Of a stretch of 64,000 bases of DNA, positions 32,882 through 40,496 are shown one piece after another; positions within the stretch are counted from its first letter, which is position 1; every line of letters starts with the position of its first letter. Made by a program: the position numbers and the translations under genes. The notes below the pieces were generated by a model. That model was not told the DNA's origin and did not search any database. It saw only the letters and a list, made by a program, of their open reading frames with translations. Source of the DNA: AC-43 sp963728855 (GTDB lineage: Bacteria; Actinomycetota; Actinomycetes; Mycobacteriales; Micromonosporaceae); the NCBI GenBank assembly GCA_963728855.1, contig CAVSLN010000007.1, positions 806,001 to 870,000 on the forward strand. Direction: 5' to 3'.

Positions 32882-33346
32882 ATGCGCGAGGACGAGCTGG
32901 CCACCCACCTGGCGTCCATGGTCAGCACCCGGCTGCTGGACCCGCTGGAGATCCTGCTCGGCGACGAGCTCGCGACCCTGCACAAGCGGGTGGGCGTGCG
33001 GGCCCGGGTCTGGGCCCGGCAGCTGCTGGGCCCGGACGACACCCTGGCGGCCGCCACGGCTGGCCGGCTCATCGGCGCGCTGTACCCGGGCGACGGGCCG
33101 TTCGACCCGCCGGCCGACTGGTGGCGCACGCCGCTGGGACAGGTCGTGGCGCGGCGCGCCGGGCACCCGGGCGCGGTCGCCGTGTCCTACGCCGTGGCCG
33201 GCGCGATGCTCGGGGTCACCCGCCAGGGCGTGCACGACCTGGTCGTGCGCGGCAAGCTGGACCGCCACCCCGACGGTGGGGTCACCATCGCCTCGGTAAA
33301 GGCCCGCCTCCTGTCCAGGCCCGCGCCAGCTGAGGAGAGATCATGA
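32882..33346 (+). CDS. HTH DNA-binding protein, probably autoregulated
   Basis: A 154-residue protein. The N-terminal 100 residues are helical and of unknown type (ATHLASMVSTRLLDPLEILLGDELATLHKRVG). Residues 108-150 form a winged or excisionase-like HTH: VSYAVAGAMLGVTRQGVHDLV then RGKLDRHPDGGVTIASVKARL. ATG 32882 follows AAGGAGGTGGGGGAG. Twin palindromes overlap its ribosome site. An antitoxin-like role is possible since such HTH proteins often precede toxins, but the downstream sequence has no convincing toxin gene. Confidence 0.75.
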   Translation: MREDELATHLASMVSTRLLDPLEILLGDELATLHKRVGVRARVWARQLLGPDDTLAAATAGRLIGALYPGDGPFDPPADWWRTPLGQVVARRAGHPGAVAVSYAVAGAMLGVTRQGVHDLVVRGKLDRHPDGGVTIASVKARLLSRPAPAEERS

Positions 33347-33444
33347 CGGGGTACGGCTGGGGGACCGGTACGTCAACCGGCTCGGGTACGGCGCCGGTCG
33401 TCCTCGCCACCATCAGGAGGTGTCGAGCGCGGAGGGCTGGCGGG

Positions 33445-33600
33445 TCAGGCGGCGTTGGTTCGCGTCGCAGTGACCGCCACCGCGGTGTACCGCACCGTGT
33501 AGCTGCCCCCCGTCGCGTCGATCGCGGCCCCGATGCCCGCCACCAGCTCTCCCAGCTTGGCCGGCGGGAGCTGGCTGTGGCCGCAATGCCTCAGGTTCAG
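33445..33600 (-). pseudogene. C-terminal remnant of a class I SAM methyltransferase
   Basis: About 50 codons read HCGHSQLPPAKLGELVAGIG then AAIDATGGSYTVRYTAVAVTA, a recognisable C-terminus of actinobacterial class I SAM-dependent methyltransferases. The upstream catalytic domain is missing and the frame runs into the ECF42 gene tail. The rest of 33347-33740 holds no other gene I can support. Confidence 0.45.
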
Positions 33601-33740
33601 TGGCAACCGACAGCCACCACTGTTCGCGCGGCTGGGCTCGTCGTCGCGACATTCGATAATGTACATTATGTCAACTAGAACGATGACCGAGGATCTCAAA
33701 CCGAGGACCTCGAGATGTTGCCGAAGGGCCGACGACCGGG

Positions 33741-34956
33741 TCAGGCAAGCTCCCGCAGCCGGCCGGTAAGGTAGCCGCGCTCGGCGGGCGGCGGGTCCAG
33801 GGCGAGCGCGGTCCGGAACGCCTCGGCCGCCGCGCCGCGCTCCCCCATCCGGCGCAGCAGCTCGCCCCGCGCCACATGCAGCGGCACCCAGCGCGCCACC
33901 CGTGGGTCCGCGGCGAGCACGTCCAGGATCGTCAGCCCGGCCGCCCGGCCCCTCGCACATCGCGACCGCCACCGCCCGGTTCGCCTCGACCACCGGGGTC
34001 GGCTCGAACCGCAGCAGCTCCCGGTAGAGGCCGGCGATCTGCGGCCAGTCGGTGGCCGAGGCCGTGGACGCTGTCGAGTGACACGCGGCGATGGCCGCCT
34101 GGACCTGGTACGAGCCGGGCCGCCCCACCGCCAGCGCCCGCTCCAGCAGCGCGACCCCCTCCGCGACCTGTACCCGGTCCCAGCGGCTACGGTCCTGCTC
34201 GTCCAGCAGCGCCAGCTCACCCGTGGCGCCGACCCGGCCCGCCCGCCGCGCGTCGACCAGGAGCAGCAGCGCCAGCAGCCCGAGTGGCTCCGGCTCCCCC
34301 GGCATCAGGTCGACGAGCGTACCGGCCAGCCCGACCGCCTCCGTACCCAGCCGGTCCGCCCGGGTACCGCCCGACGCCCGGTGCCCTTCGGTGAACACGA
34401 GGTACACCACCCGCGGGACGGCGCCGAGCCGGTCACCCAGCTCGTCCGGGGCGGGTACCCGGAAGGGGATCCCGGCCTGGCGGATCTTGCGTTTCGCCCG
34501 TACCAGGCGCTGGGCCATGGTCGCCTCCGGCACCAGGAGCAGCGCGGCGATCTCGGCCGTGGACAGCCCGCACACCGAACGCAGGGTGAGGCCGACCCGT
34601 ACCCCGGCGTCGAGGGCCGGATGGCAGCAGGTGAAGACCAACGCGAGCTGGTCGTCCCCGATGGCGTCCACGTCGCCGGTCGGGTACGGCTGCCGGTACT
34701 CGCGCGTGGCCGCCTCCTCCTTCCGGGACCGCCGCGCCTCCCGCCGCTGCCAGTCCAGCGCCTTGTGCCGGGCCGTACCGATGAGCCACGACCCGGGGTT
34801 GTCCGGCACCCCGGCGGCCGGCCACCGTTCCAGCGCCACCGCGCACGCCTCCTGGACGGCGTCCTCGGCCAGCTCCAGGTCACCGACCAGCCGGGTCACC
34901 ACGGCCACCGCGCGCCACCAGTGCGCGCGGAACACCGCGTCCAGGTCACCGCTCAG
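33741..34956 (-). CDS. Second ECF42-type sigma factor, one frameshift
   Basis: Paralogue of the 14 kb ECF42 factor: FRAHWWRAVAVVTRLVGDLELAEDAVQEAC (region 2, in part), VFTCCHPALDAGVRVGLTL, SVCGLSTAEIAALLLVPEATMAQRLVRAKRKI (region 4, in part) and the TPR-like tail. At the CCCC run 33949-33952 an extra base breaks the frame; removing it gives AVAVAMCEGRAAGLTILDVLAADPRVARW and about 404 residues. The start is uncertain: CTG at 34956 sits exactly where the paralogue has GTG overlapping the DGPF stop; the next in-frame GTG is 34935. Probably a sequence error rather than decay. Confidence 0.82.
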
Positions 34957-35306
34957 CGGGTCGCCCTCGTGTCGATCAACGGGCGTACCTCCACCGTGCC
35001 GAAGCGGGCGGCCGGGATCGTCCGCGCCCAGCGCAGCGCCTCGTCCAGGTCGGCGCACTCGATCAGGTAGAACCCGCCCAGCTGCTCCTTCAGCTCGGCG
35101 TACGGGCCGTCGGTCAGCAGCAGCTCGCCGTCGCGCTCGCGCAGCGTCGTCGAGGCCCCGGCCGGTTGCAGCGGCGCGCACTCGACCAGCACGCCGGCCC
35201 GGGCCATCGCCTCCCGGGCCGCGACGTTCTCCGCCACGACCTCGTCCCACCCCGGCTGGCCAGGTGTCGCCCCGGCGCCGTCCGCGACGTACAACAGGCA
35301 CCGCAT
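34953..35306 (-). CDS. DGPF (YCII-related) protein paired with second ECF42
   Basis: A 117-residue protein beginning MRCLLYVADGAGATPGQPGW with LTDGPYAELKEQLGGFYLIEC, a variant DGPF motif (DGPY-AELKE). It directly precedes the second ECF42 gene with stop/start overlap, as in the 15 kb pair. ATG 35306 follows GAGGAGCGGTGAC. Likely partner and target of that sigma factor. Confidence 0.9.
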   Translation of the reverse strand: MRCLLYVADGAGATPGQPGWDEVVAENVAAREAMARAGVLVECAPLQPAGASTTLRERDGELLLTDGPYAELKEQLGGFYLIECADLDEALRWARTIPAARFGTVEVRPLIDTRATR

Positions 35307-35425
35307 GTCACCGCTCCTCTCGATGCCCCCGGCCTTCGGGAACACCTCTAGTCGAACGGCCGGCCCGGCAGTCGACACCCCTCCCCCACGGATCTTCGGC
35401 TTCCGCCGGTGGGTTGAGCGAGACG

Positions 35426-36394
35426 TCACGGACCCCAGACGAGGAAGCCGAAGCAGAACGCGGTGAGCAGGATGATCCCGACGGTGGCCAGGAGCGGCAC
35501 CAGCCAGGGCGGCCGGGTGCGGCGCGGCGGGTCGGGCGGAGGCGGCGGTACGGGCACGGAGGCGACCGGCACCCGCTCGCCACGCGGGGTGAGCCGGGCC
35601 AGCCCGTCGAGCCGACCGGCTCGGGCGTCGTCGAGCGACAGGACGAAGTCCCCGTTGCGCAGGTACCCGTAGTCGACCGCCTGGCCGATGACGCGCTCGG
35701 GCAGGAACTCGGCGAGCGGGCCGAGCGGGCGCCGGTACCCGACCCGGCTGCCCCACTCCCCCGGCGCGTCGTCGAGCCCGAACACCACCCAATGGTCGGG
35801 CCGTACCCAGCCGTCGACGTCGGGCACCGCACCGGTGTGGCAGTCCAGGGCCGGGGCGGTGAGCCGGTCGGGGAACAGCGGCCGGTACCACATGAGCAGC
35901 GGCGCGGCCCGGCGCGCGTCGGCGTTGTCGAAGCAGCACAGCGCGACCGGGTAGTCCGGGAACGTCTCGGCGTAGAAGCGGAACAGGTCCGGCGAGAGAC
36001 TGGGCCGCTTGTGTTCCGGTACCCGCTCCAGCGCGGCCGGGATGTCGCGCGGGTCGGCGGCTAGGACCACGGTGTAGACGCCGTGGTCGAACACCTCGAC
36101 GGCTTGCGGCGCACGGGCGGCGACGGCCTGGCCGGCGGGGGCGGCCAAGGACACCGGCCGCAGCGCGTCGACCAGGTCGCGCAGCACGTCCGGGGTTGCC
36201 CCGGCGTCGAGGAAGTTCGCTCTGGTCATCCCGGCGGCGGGAAGGTGCAGGAGCATCGCGTTCGGGCCGGTGGCGAGGTTGGCCACGGTGTTCTGGTAGC
36301 CGAGCACCTCGACGGGGCCGTGCTCGGGGTGGGTACGCCGGCCGACGTAGAGGACCGTCCCGGTCAGTCGGGCGGGCGCGACGGAGACACACAT
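35426..36394 (-). CDS. Unknown protein with C-terminal membrane anchor
   Basis: A 322-residue protein without a known domain. The N-terminal 200 residues start CVSVAPARLTGTVLYVGRR and contain VLGYQNTVANLATGPNAMLLHLP and VALCCFDNADARRAAPLLMWY, which look like a globular enzyme or sensor domain. A Pro-rich linker (PVPPPPPDPPRRTRPP) leads to one membrane segment at the very end, WLVPLLATVGIILLTAFCFGFLVW. So the bulk is cytoplasmic and tail-anchored. It lies 22 bases after marR on the same strand. Confidence 0.72.
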   Translation of the reverse strand: MCVSVAPARLTGTVLYVGRRTHPEHGPVEVLGYQNTVANLATGPNAMLLHLPAAGMTRANFLDAGATPDVLRDLVDALRPVSLAAPAGQAVAARAPQAVEVFDHGVYTVVLAADPRDIPAALERVPEHKRPSLSPDLFRFYAETFPDYPVALCCFDNADARRAAPLLMWYRPLFPDRLTAPALDCHTGAVPDVDGWVRPDHWVVFGLDDAPGEWGSRVGYRRPLGPLAEFLPERVIGQAVDYGYLRNGDFVLSLDDARAGRLDGLARLTPRGERVPVASVPVPPPPPDPPRRTRPPWLVPLLATVGIILLTAFCFGFLVWGP

Positions 36395-36416
36395 CTGTCA
36401 GGCGCTCCCGTGTCGA

Positions 36417-36926
36417 CTATTCGGCGTGCTGCTCACCACGGGGGCAGGCTACCGGAGGTTCGCCCGTACGCAGGTACCGGCGCATCCCGCACATCGCGGC
36501 GGACAGCGCCTCGAGCTGCTCCGGGGTGAGCCGGCCGGTCAGGCACTCCTGGACGATGGCCTCCTGGACCGGTACGAGCTTGTCGAGCAGCGCCTCTCCC
36601 GCGTCGGTGAGGTGGGCCATCACGCCGCGGTCGTCGCCCGGGCAGGCGCGCCGGGTCACCAGGCCGTTCTTCTCCAGCTGGGTGACCTGGTAGGTGACCC
36701 CGCTCTTGGTCGAGACCACCTGCTCGGCCAGCTCGCTCATCCGGATCCTCCGCTCCGGCGCCCTGGACAGCCGCGTGAGGATCTCGTACTGCACGTGGGT
36801 GATCCCGGTCTCGCTGCGCAGCCGCTGGTCGAGACGGCGCTCGATGAGTCGACTGGCCTCCATGAAGGCCAACCAGAGGCCGCGTTCGCTCTCGTTCAGA
36901 CAGTGAATGCGGCTCACCTGTGACAT
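36417..36926 (-). CDS. MarR family regulator
   Basis: A 169-residue MarR protein: YEILTRLSRAPERRIRMSELAEQVV then STKSGVTYQVTQLEKNGLVTRR (recognition helix and wing RACPGDDRGVMAHLTDAGEAL). ATG 36926 is divergent from the nitroreductase-family gene. The 87-base interval has two 12-bp sites that are exact inverted copies of each other, typical MarR operators, so it probably represses both itself and the neighbour and responds to an electrophile or phenolic ligand. Confidence 0.92.
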   Translation of the reverse strand: MSQVSRIHCLNESERGLWLAFMEASRLIERRLDQRLRSETGITHVQYEILTRLSRAPERRIRMSELAEQVVSTKSGVTYQVTQLEKNGLVTRRACPGDDRGVMAHLTDAGEALLDKLVPVQEAIVQECLTGRLTPEQLEALSAAMCGMRRYLRTGEPPVACPRGEQHAE

Positions 36927-36946
36927 GTTAGCCTCCGCAGGGGTTG

Positions 36947-36996
36947 TTCAAATTCGAACCACCCGCTACGGTAACAGGCGTCCGTTCGAATTTGAA
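36947..36996. promoter_or_regulatory. Paired MarR operators between marR and nitroreductase gene
   Basis: TTCAAATTCGAA at 36947-36958 and its exact inverted copy TTCGAATTTGAA at 36985-36996, centres 38 bp apart. Each is also a near-palindrome. AT-rich against the surrounding DNA; the second lies just before the leader of the gene at 37014. Confidence 0.75.
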
Positions 36997-37013
36997 ACAA
37001 ATTGGAGTCCGCC

Positions 37014-37628
37014 ATGACCACGCCGGCCATCACCAGCGAGAGGCTCGTGCTCGCACCGGAGGCCCAGGACCTGCTGTTCCGGCAGGCCCGTACGCCCAAC
37101 ACGTTCACCGGCGAGCCCGTCTCCGACGAGCAGATCCAGGCCATCTACGACCTGGTCAAGTACGCCCCGACCTCGATCAACTCCCAGCCGCTGCGGGTGC
37201 TGCTGCTGCGTACCCCGCAGGCGCGCGCCCGGCTCATCCCGCTCATGATGGAAGGCAACCGGGCCAAGACCGAGACCGCCCCGCTGACCGCGATCCTCGC
37301 CGCCGACACCGAGTTCCACGAGCACCTGCCGAAGCTGGTGCCGTACAACCCGGGCGTCAAGGACTGGTTCGCCGACCAGGGCCACCGCGAGCATGCCGCC
37401 AAGTTCAACGCGACCATCCAGGTCGGCTACTTCCTGCTCGGTATCCGCGCCGCCGGCCTGGGCGCCGGGCCGATGACCGGCTTCGACGCCGCCGCGGTGG
37501 ACCGGGAGTTCTTCCCCGACGGCCGGTACCGGTCGCTGGTCGTGGTCAACATCGGCAACCCCGGACCGGACGCGTGGCTGGAGCGGCTGCCCCGGCTGGA
37601 GCACGACGAGGTATTCACCGTCCTGTGA
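37014..37628 (+). CDS. Nitroreductase family protein, malonic semialdehyde reductase (RutE)-like
   Basis: FMN-dependent oxidoreductase of 204 residues. QARTPNTFTGEPVSDEQIQAIYDLVKYAPTSINSQPLRV is the FMN-binding N-terminus (seen in parts), with GYFLLGIRAAGLGAGPMTGFD in the middle and VNIGNPGPDAWLERLPRL at the end, all close to the RutE/HadB-like branch. RutE reduces malonic semialdehyde in pyrimidine breakdown; no other rut genes are here, so detoxification of a quinone, aldehyde or nitro compound under MarR control is as likely. ATG 37014 has GGAG seven bases upstream. Confidence 0.87.
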   Translation: MTTPAITSERLVLAPEAQDLLFRQARTPNTFTGEPVSDEQIQAIYDLVKYAPTSINSQPLRVLLLRTPQARARLIPLMMEGNRAKTETAPLTAILAADTEFHEHLPKLVPYNPGVKDWFADQGHREHAAKFNATIQVGYFLLGIRAAGLGAGPMTGFDAAAVDREFFPDGRYRSLVVVNIGNPGPDAWLERLPRLEHDEVFTVL

Positions 37629-37659
37629 GCGCCGTGCGCTGAGCGCCGCTCCGCTCCCC

Positions 37660-37684
37660 CGGCCCGCGCCGCCAGCGCGGGCCG
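37660..37684. terminator. Terminator hairpin after the nitroreductase gene
   Basis: Perfect nine-base arms CGGCCCGCG/CGCGGGCCG with a seven-base loop, 31 bases past the stop. No T run. Confidence 0.65.
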
Positions 37685-37736
37685 AACGCGTGTAGCCGGA
37701 TAGGCTGGGCGGTCCACGGCGGAGGAGGTGCGACGG

Positions 37737-37826
37737 GTGCTGGGCAAGGCGCTGTGCTGCAGCATGCTGCTGTTCGTCGCGATCGCACTGGCGGGCCTGG
37801 CCATCCGCCGCTCGCGCGGGCGCTGA
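37737..37826 (+). CDS. Candidate 29-residue membrane peptide
   Basis: GTG 37737 is preceded by GGAGGAGG at workable spacing and a TAGGCT box about 35 bases upstream. The frame encodes LGKALCCSMLLFVAIALAGLA then IRRSRGR, one membrane segment with a basic C-terminal end. It is short, so chance is not excluded, but the ribosome site and composition support translation. Confidence 0.45.
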   Translation: MLGKALCCSMLLFVAIALAGLAIRRSRGR

Positions 37827-37900
37827 GGTGGACGCGCCCACCTCTACTTGACCTGCGCCCCCACGAGGCGGGCAAGGGCACCCCTCGACGAAAGGCCCGA

Positions 37901-38212
37901 GTGACGTACGCGCTTGTAGTCCGGTTCGACCTGCACAGCGAGGATGCCGCCACACAGTTCGACGCGTTGGCCCGTGACCTCGTCGACCGCATCGCCGCCG
38001 CCGAACCGGGAACCCTCGTGTACGCGGTCCATTCGGTCGCTGGCGAGCCGCTGGCCCGGCTGTTCTACGAGGTGTACGCCGACCTGGACGCGTTCCAGGC
38101 CCACCAGGACGCCGAGCACACGAAGGCGTTCCTCACCGCCCGCGCCCCGCTGCTTTCCGCCCGGCGAGTCGAGCGCCTCACCCCGACAACGACGAAAGGC
38201 ATCGGCGCCTGA
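37901..38212 (+). CDS. Antibiotic biosynthesis monooxygenase (ABM) domain protein
   Basis: A 103-residue ABM-fold protein: TYALVVRFDLHSEDAATQFDALARDL and AEPGTLVYAVHSVAGEPLARLFYEVYADLDAFQAHQ (seen in parts), HTKAFLTARAPLL. Small dimeric ferredoxin-like proteins of this kind include quinol monooxygenases and stress proteins. The HxxxF pattern in AEHTKAFL is typical. GTG 37901 follows AAAGG. No pathway is evident from neighbours. Confidence 0.85.
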   Translation: MTYALVVRFDLHSEDAATQFDALARDLVDRIAAAEPGTLVYAVHSVAGEPLARLFYEVYADLDAFQAHQDAEHTKAFLTARAPLLSARRVERLTPTTTKGIGA

Positions 38213-38225
38213 TGCCGGAATGGAT

Positions 38226-38252
38226 GAAGGGCCGGTGTGCAGCCGGCCCTTC
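38226..38252 (+). terminator. Terminator hairpin after the ABM gene
   Basis: Perfect ten-base arms GAAGGGCCGG/CCGGCCCTTC with a seven-base loop, 13 bases after the stop. Confidence 0.7.
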
Positions 38253-38346
38253 GGAGACGTTCCCGGGGTCAGTGTAGCCGCCGCCCACGACGCCTCGTGC
38301 AGGAGGACGGGCGTCATGGCACCGCGCACTGTCTCTGACCCCATCG

Positions 38347-38790
38347 TGGAAGTATCTCGGCTACCCGGCCGAGGCATGGATCGGCGCCGAACGCAGCAGA
38401 CAGGCCGCGGAACTGCTGGAGGATCCGGTGCTGATCGGGTTCGCCGCGTTCGCCAGCACCCATGCCGCGATGGGCCTGTGACTCGTTCGCCCGCGCGCAC
38501 ACCCTGACCCGACGTGCCGCGGACGACCTGGCCGTGCACGTTGGGGTACCCGGCGGGCTGGAGACACTGGGGATGCTGCAACTGACCGCCGCGTACGCTG
38601 CCCGGGCCGCCCGCCGGACCGGGGAGAGCGGCGACTGGTTGGCCGAGGCCGCAGCCGTTGCCGTCCGGATCGGCGAGACCAACACCCTCGACATGGCGTT
38701 CGGCCCGACCAACGTGCGGATGTGGCAGATCGCGATCGAGGTAGACGGCGACCCCGGCCGTGCCGTGGAGATCGCCTCGGCCGGTACGCC
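38347..38790 (+). pseudogene. Remnant of an XRE-type regulator (C-terminal TPR-like part)
   Basis: Reads WKYLGYPAEAWIGAERSRQAAELLEDPVLIGFAAF then, after a one-base frameshift near 38470, CDSFARAHTLTRRAADDLA and TNTLDMAFGPTNVRMWQIA. This matches the C-terminal helical-repeat part of actinobacterial XRE-family regulators. The N-terminal HTH is absent and homology ends near 38790. Decayed copy. The stretch 38213-38944 otherwise contains only a terminator and a palindrome. Confidence 0.6.
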
Positions 38791-38883
38791 TCGGGGGCGT
38801 GCTGCTGGTTGTTCTGGGACTGCTGCCGAGCACGTGGTTGATGAGTTTTCGGCGTTGGGGGGGGTGTCACATTTCGTAAAGCA

Positions 38884-38899
38884 TCCTAGGACGCTAGGA
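38884..38899. promoter_or_regulatory. Palindrome TCCTAG-N4-CTAGGA before the siderophore operon
   Basis: Six-base arms 45 bases before the chosen start of the first synthetase gene. It is AT-richer than its surroundings. It could be an iron-regulator site but does not match the IdeR/DmdR consensus well. Confidence 0.4.
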
Positions 38900-38944
38900 A
38901 TGAGACTCTTGATGGCGAACCGGCGGGCAAGCGAAAGAGCAACG

Positions 38945-40468
38945 GTGGCAGACCACGACGCGGGGGCACGGGCGGCCGTACTCGGTCGGCTGTGGGGGGC
39001 GCTGGCCCGGGAGCCGCTGCCGGGGGTGGTCGGACGGACCGTGCACGCCGGGGTCCTCACGGTGCGCCTGGCCGCCGGCCAGGCGCTGGTGGGTGCGGCG
39101 GAGGCGGCGCGGATGTTCGCCGTACCGCCGGAAGGTTTCGGGGTGGACCTGGCCGGGCGGCGGTACGCGGACCCGGTGGCCCTCGCCACCGCGCTGGGCC
39201 TCGGCGCCCCGCTCGCCGCGGACCTGGCCGACAGCGTGACCAACCTCGCCCTCGCGCGGGCCGCCCAGCCCGCACCCGACGGCGGGCCGCCCGCCCTGGT
39301 CCGCTACGACAGCGCCGGCCTGGAGCAGTGCGTCGTGGACGGGCACCCGCTGCACCCGCTGTGCCGTACCCGCGCCGGGCTCTCCCCCGACGAGGTGCGC
39401 GCCTACGCCCCCGAGCACCGCCCGACCGTCGAGCTGCTCGTCTACCAGGTGCCGGCGGAGGACTGGCTGTCCACCGGCTCCGGGCTGCCGCCACGCCTGC
39501 TCGTGCACCCCTGGCAGGCCGCGCACGTGCTGGACCGGTACCCGCGGCTGGTGCGCACCGGGGAGACCGTAGCGGCGCGGCCGCTGATGTCGCTGCGCAC
39601 GCTCGCCCTGCGCGACGCGCCCGGCCGGCACGTAAAGACGGCGGTGGACGTGCAGATGACCTCGGCCGTACGGACCGTGTCGGCGGCCGCCGTCCGTAAC
39701 GGTCCCGTGGTGTCGGGACTGCTCGCCGACCTCGGCGCCGGTACGGGCATGGGGGTGCTGCGCGAGGTGGCGGCCGGTGCCGTACTCGTCGACGGGCAGC
39801 CGTGCCGCAGCCTCGCGGTGGTGCACCGGCGGGCACCCGTACCCCGGCCGGGTACCGCGCTCGTTCCGCTCGCCGTCCTGGCCGCCCCCTCCCCCGCGTC
39901 CGGCCGGCCGGTGCTCACCGAGGCGGTCACCCTCGGGTACCCGGGCCGGCCGCTGCGCTTCGCCGCCGACCTCGTGCGCCTGCTGGTGCCGCCGCCCCTG
40001 CGCCTGCTGCACCTAGGCGCGGCGCTGGAGGCGCACGGCCAGAACACCCTTGTGCTGCTGCGTGGCGGCCGCCCCCGGCGGGTCTACTACCGCGACGTCG
40101 GTGGGGTGCGGCTGTCCCCCGCACGGCTGACGGCGGCCGGTGTCGAGCCGCCACCGCTGTCCGGCGACCTGCCGACGGACGACCCGGATGCCTTGCGTAC
40201 CAAGCTGTTCGCCGCGCTCGGAGTGGTGCTCGGCGAGCTGGCCGACACGCTGCACCGGGCGTACGGCACCGACCCGGCGCAGGTGTGGCGGCTGGCCGCC
40301 GAGGTCGCCCGGGACACGTACGCGGCGCTGCCCGGCGCGCGCGACGATGCCGAAGCGCTGTTCGGCCCGACGCTTCCGGTCAAGGCCACGACCGCGATGC
40401 GGCTGGCCGCCGACCCGCTCGCCGACCTGTGGACTCCGGTCCCCAACCCGCTGGCAGGCTCTGCATGA
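38945..40468 (+). CDS. IucA/IucC family siderophore synthetase 1
   Basis: NRPS-independent siderophore synthetase of 507 residues, ATP-dependent, joining a carboxylate to an amine or hydroxylamine. Conserved blocks: CVVDGHPLHPLCRTRAGLS (ATP-binding start), LLVHPWQAAHVLDRYP, HVKTAVDVQMTSAVRTVSAAA, VRNGPVVSGLL and LEAHGQNTLVLLRGGRPRRV. GTG 38945 is chosen since a palindrome lies over the upstream ATG at 38900, which stays possible. A tiny frame of 11 codons separates it from the second synthetase. First gene of the NIS operon; substrate unknown. Confidence 0.9.
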   Translation: MADHDAGARAAVLGRLWGALAREPLPGVVGRTVHAGVLTVRLAAGQALVGAAEAARMFAVPPEGFGVDLAGRRYADPVALATALGLGAPLAADLADSVTNLALARAAQPAPDGGPPALVRYDSAGLEQCVVDGHPLHPLCRTRAGLSPDEVRAYAPEHRPTVELLVYQVPAEDWLSTGSGLPPRLLVHPWQAAHVLDRYPRLVRTGETVAARPLMSLRTLALRDAPGRHVKTAVDVQMTSAVRTVSAAAVRNGPVVSGLLADLGAGTGMGVLREVAAGAVLVDGQPCRSLAVVHRRAPVPRPGTALVPLAVLAAPSPASGRPVLTEAVTLGYPGRPLRFAADLVRLLVPPPLRLLHLGAALEAHGQNTLVLLRGGRPRRVYYRDVGGVRLSPARLTAAGVEPPPLSGDLPTDDPDALRTKLFAALGVVLGELADTLHRAYGTDPAQVWRLAAEVARDTYAALPGARDDAEALFGPTLPVKATTAMRLAADPLADLWTPVPNPLAGSA

Positions 40469-40496
40469 CGACCGCCGAGAGCTTGCGGGTCGGCGC

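Noticed and set aside
33343..33678. 111-codon frame overlapping the stop of the HTH gene, as a possible toxin
   Set aside because: The start overlap is attractive, but the translation is Arg/Gly-rich without a recognisable fold and it covers the methyltransferase remnant on the other strand.
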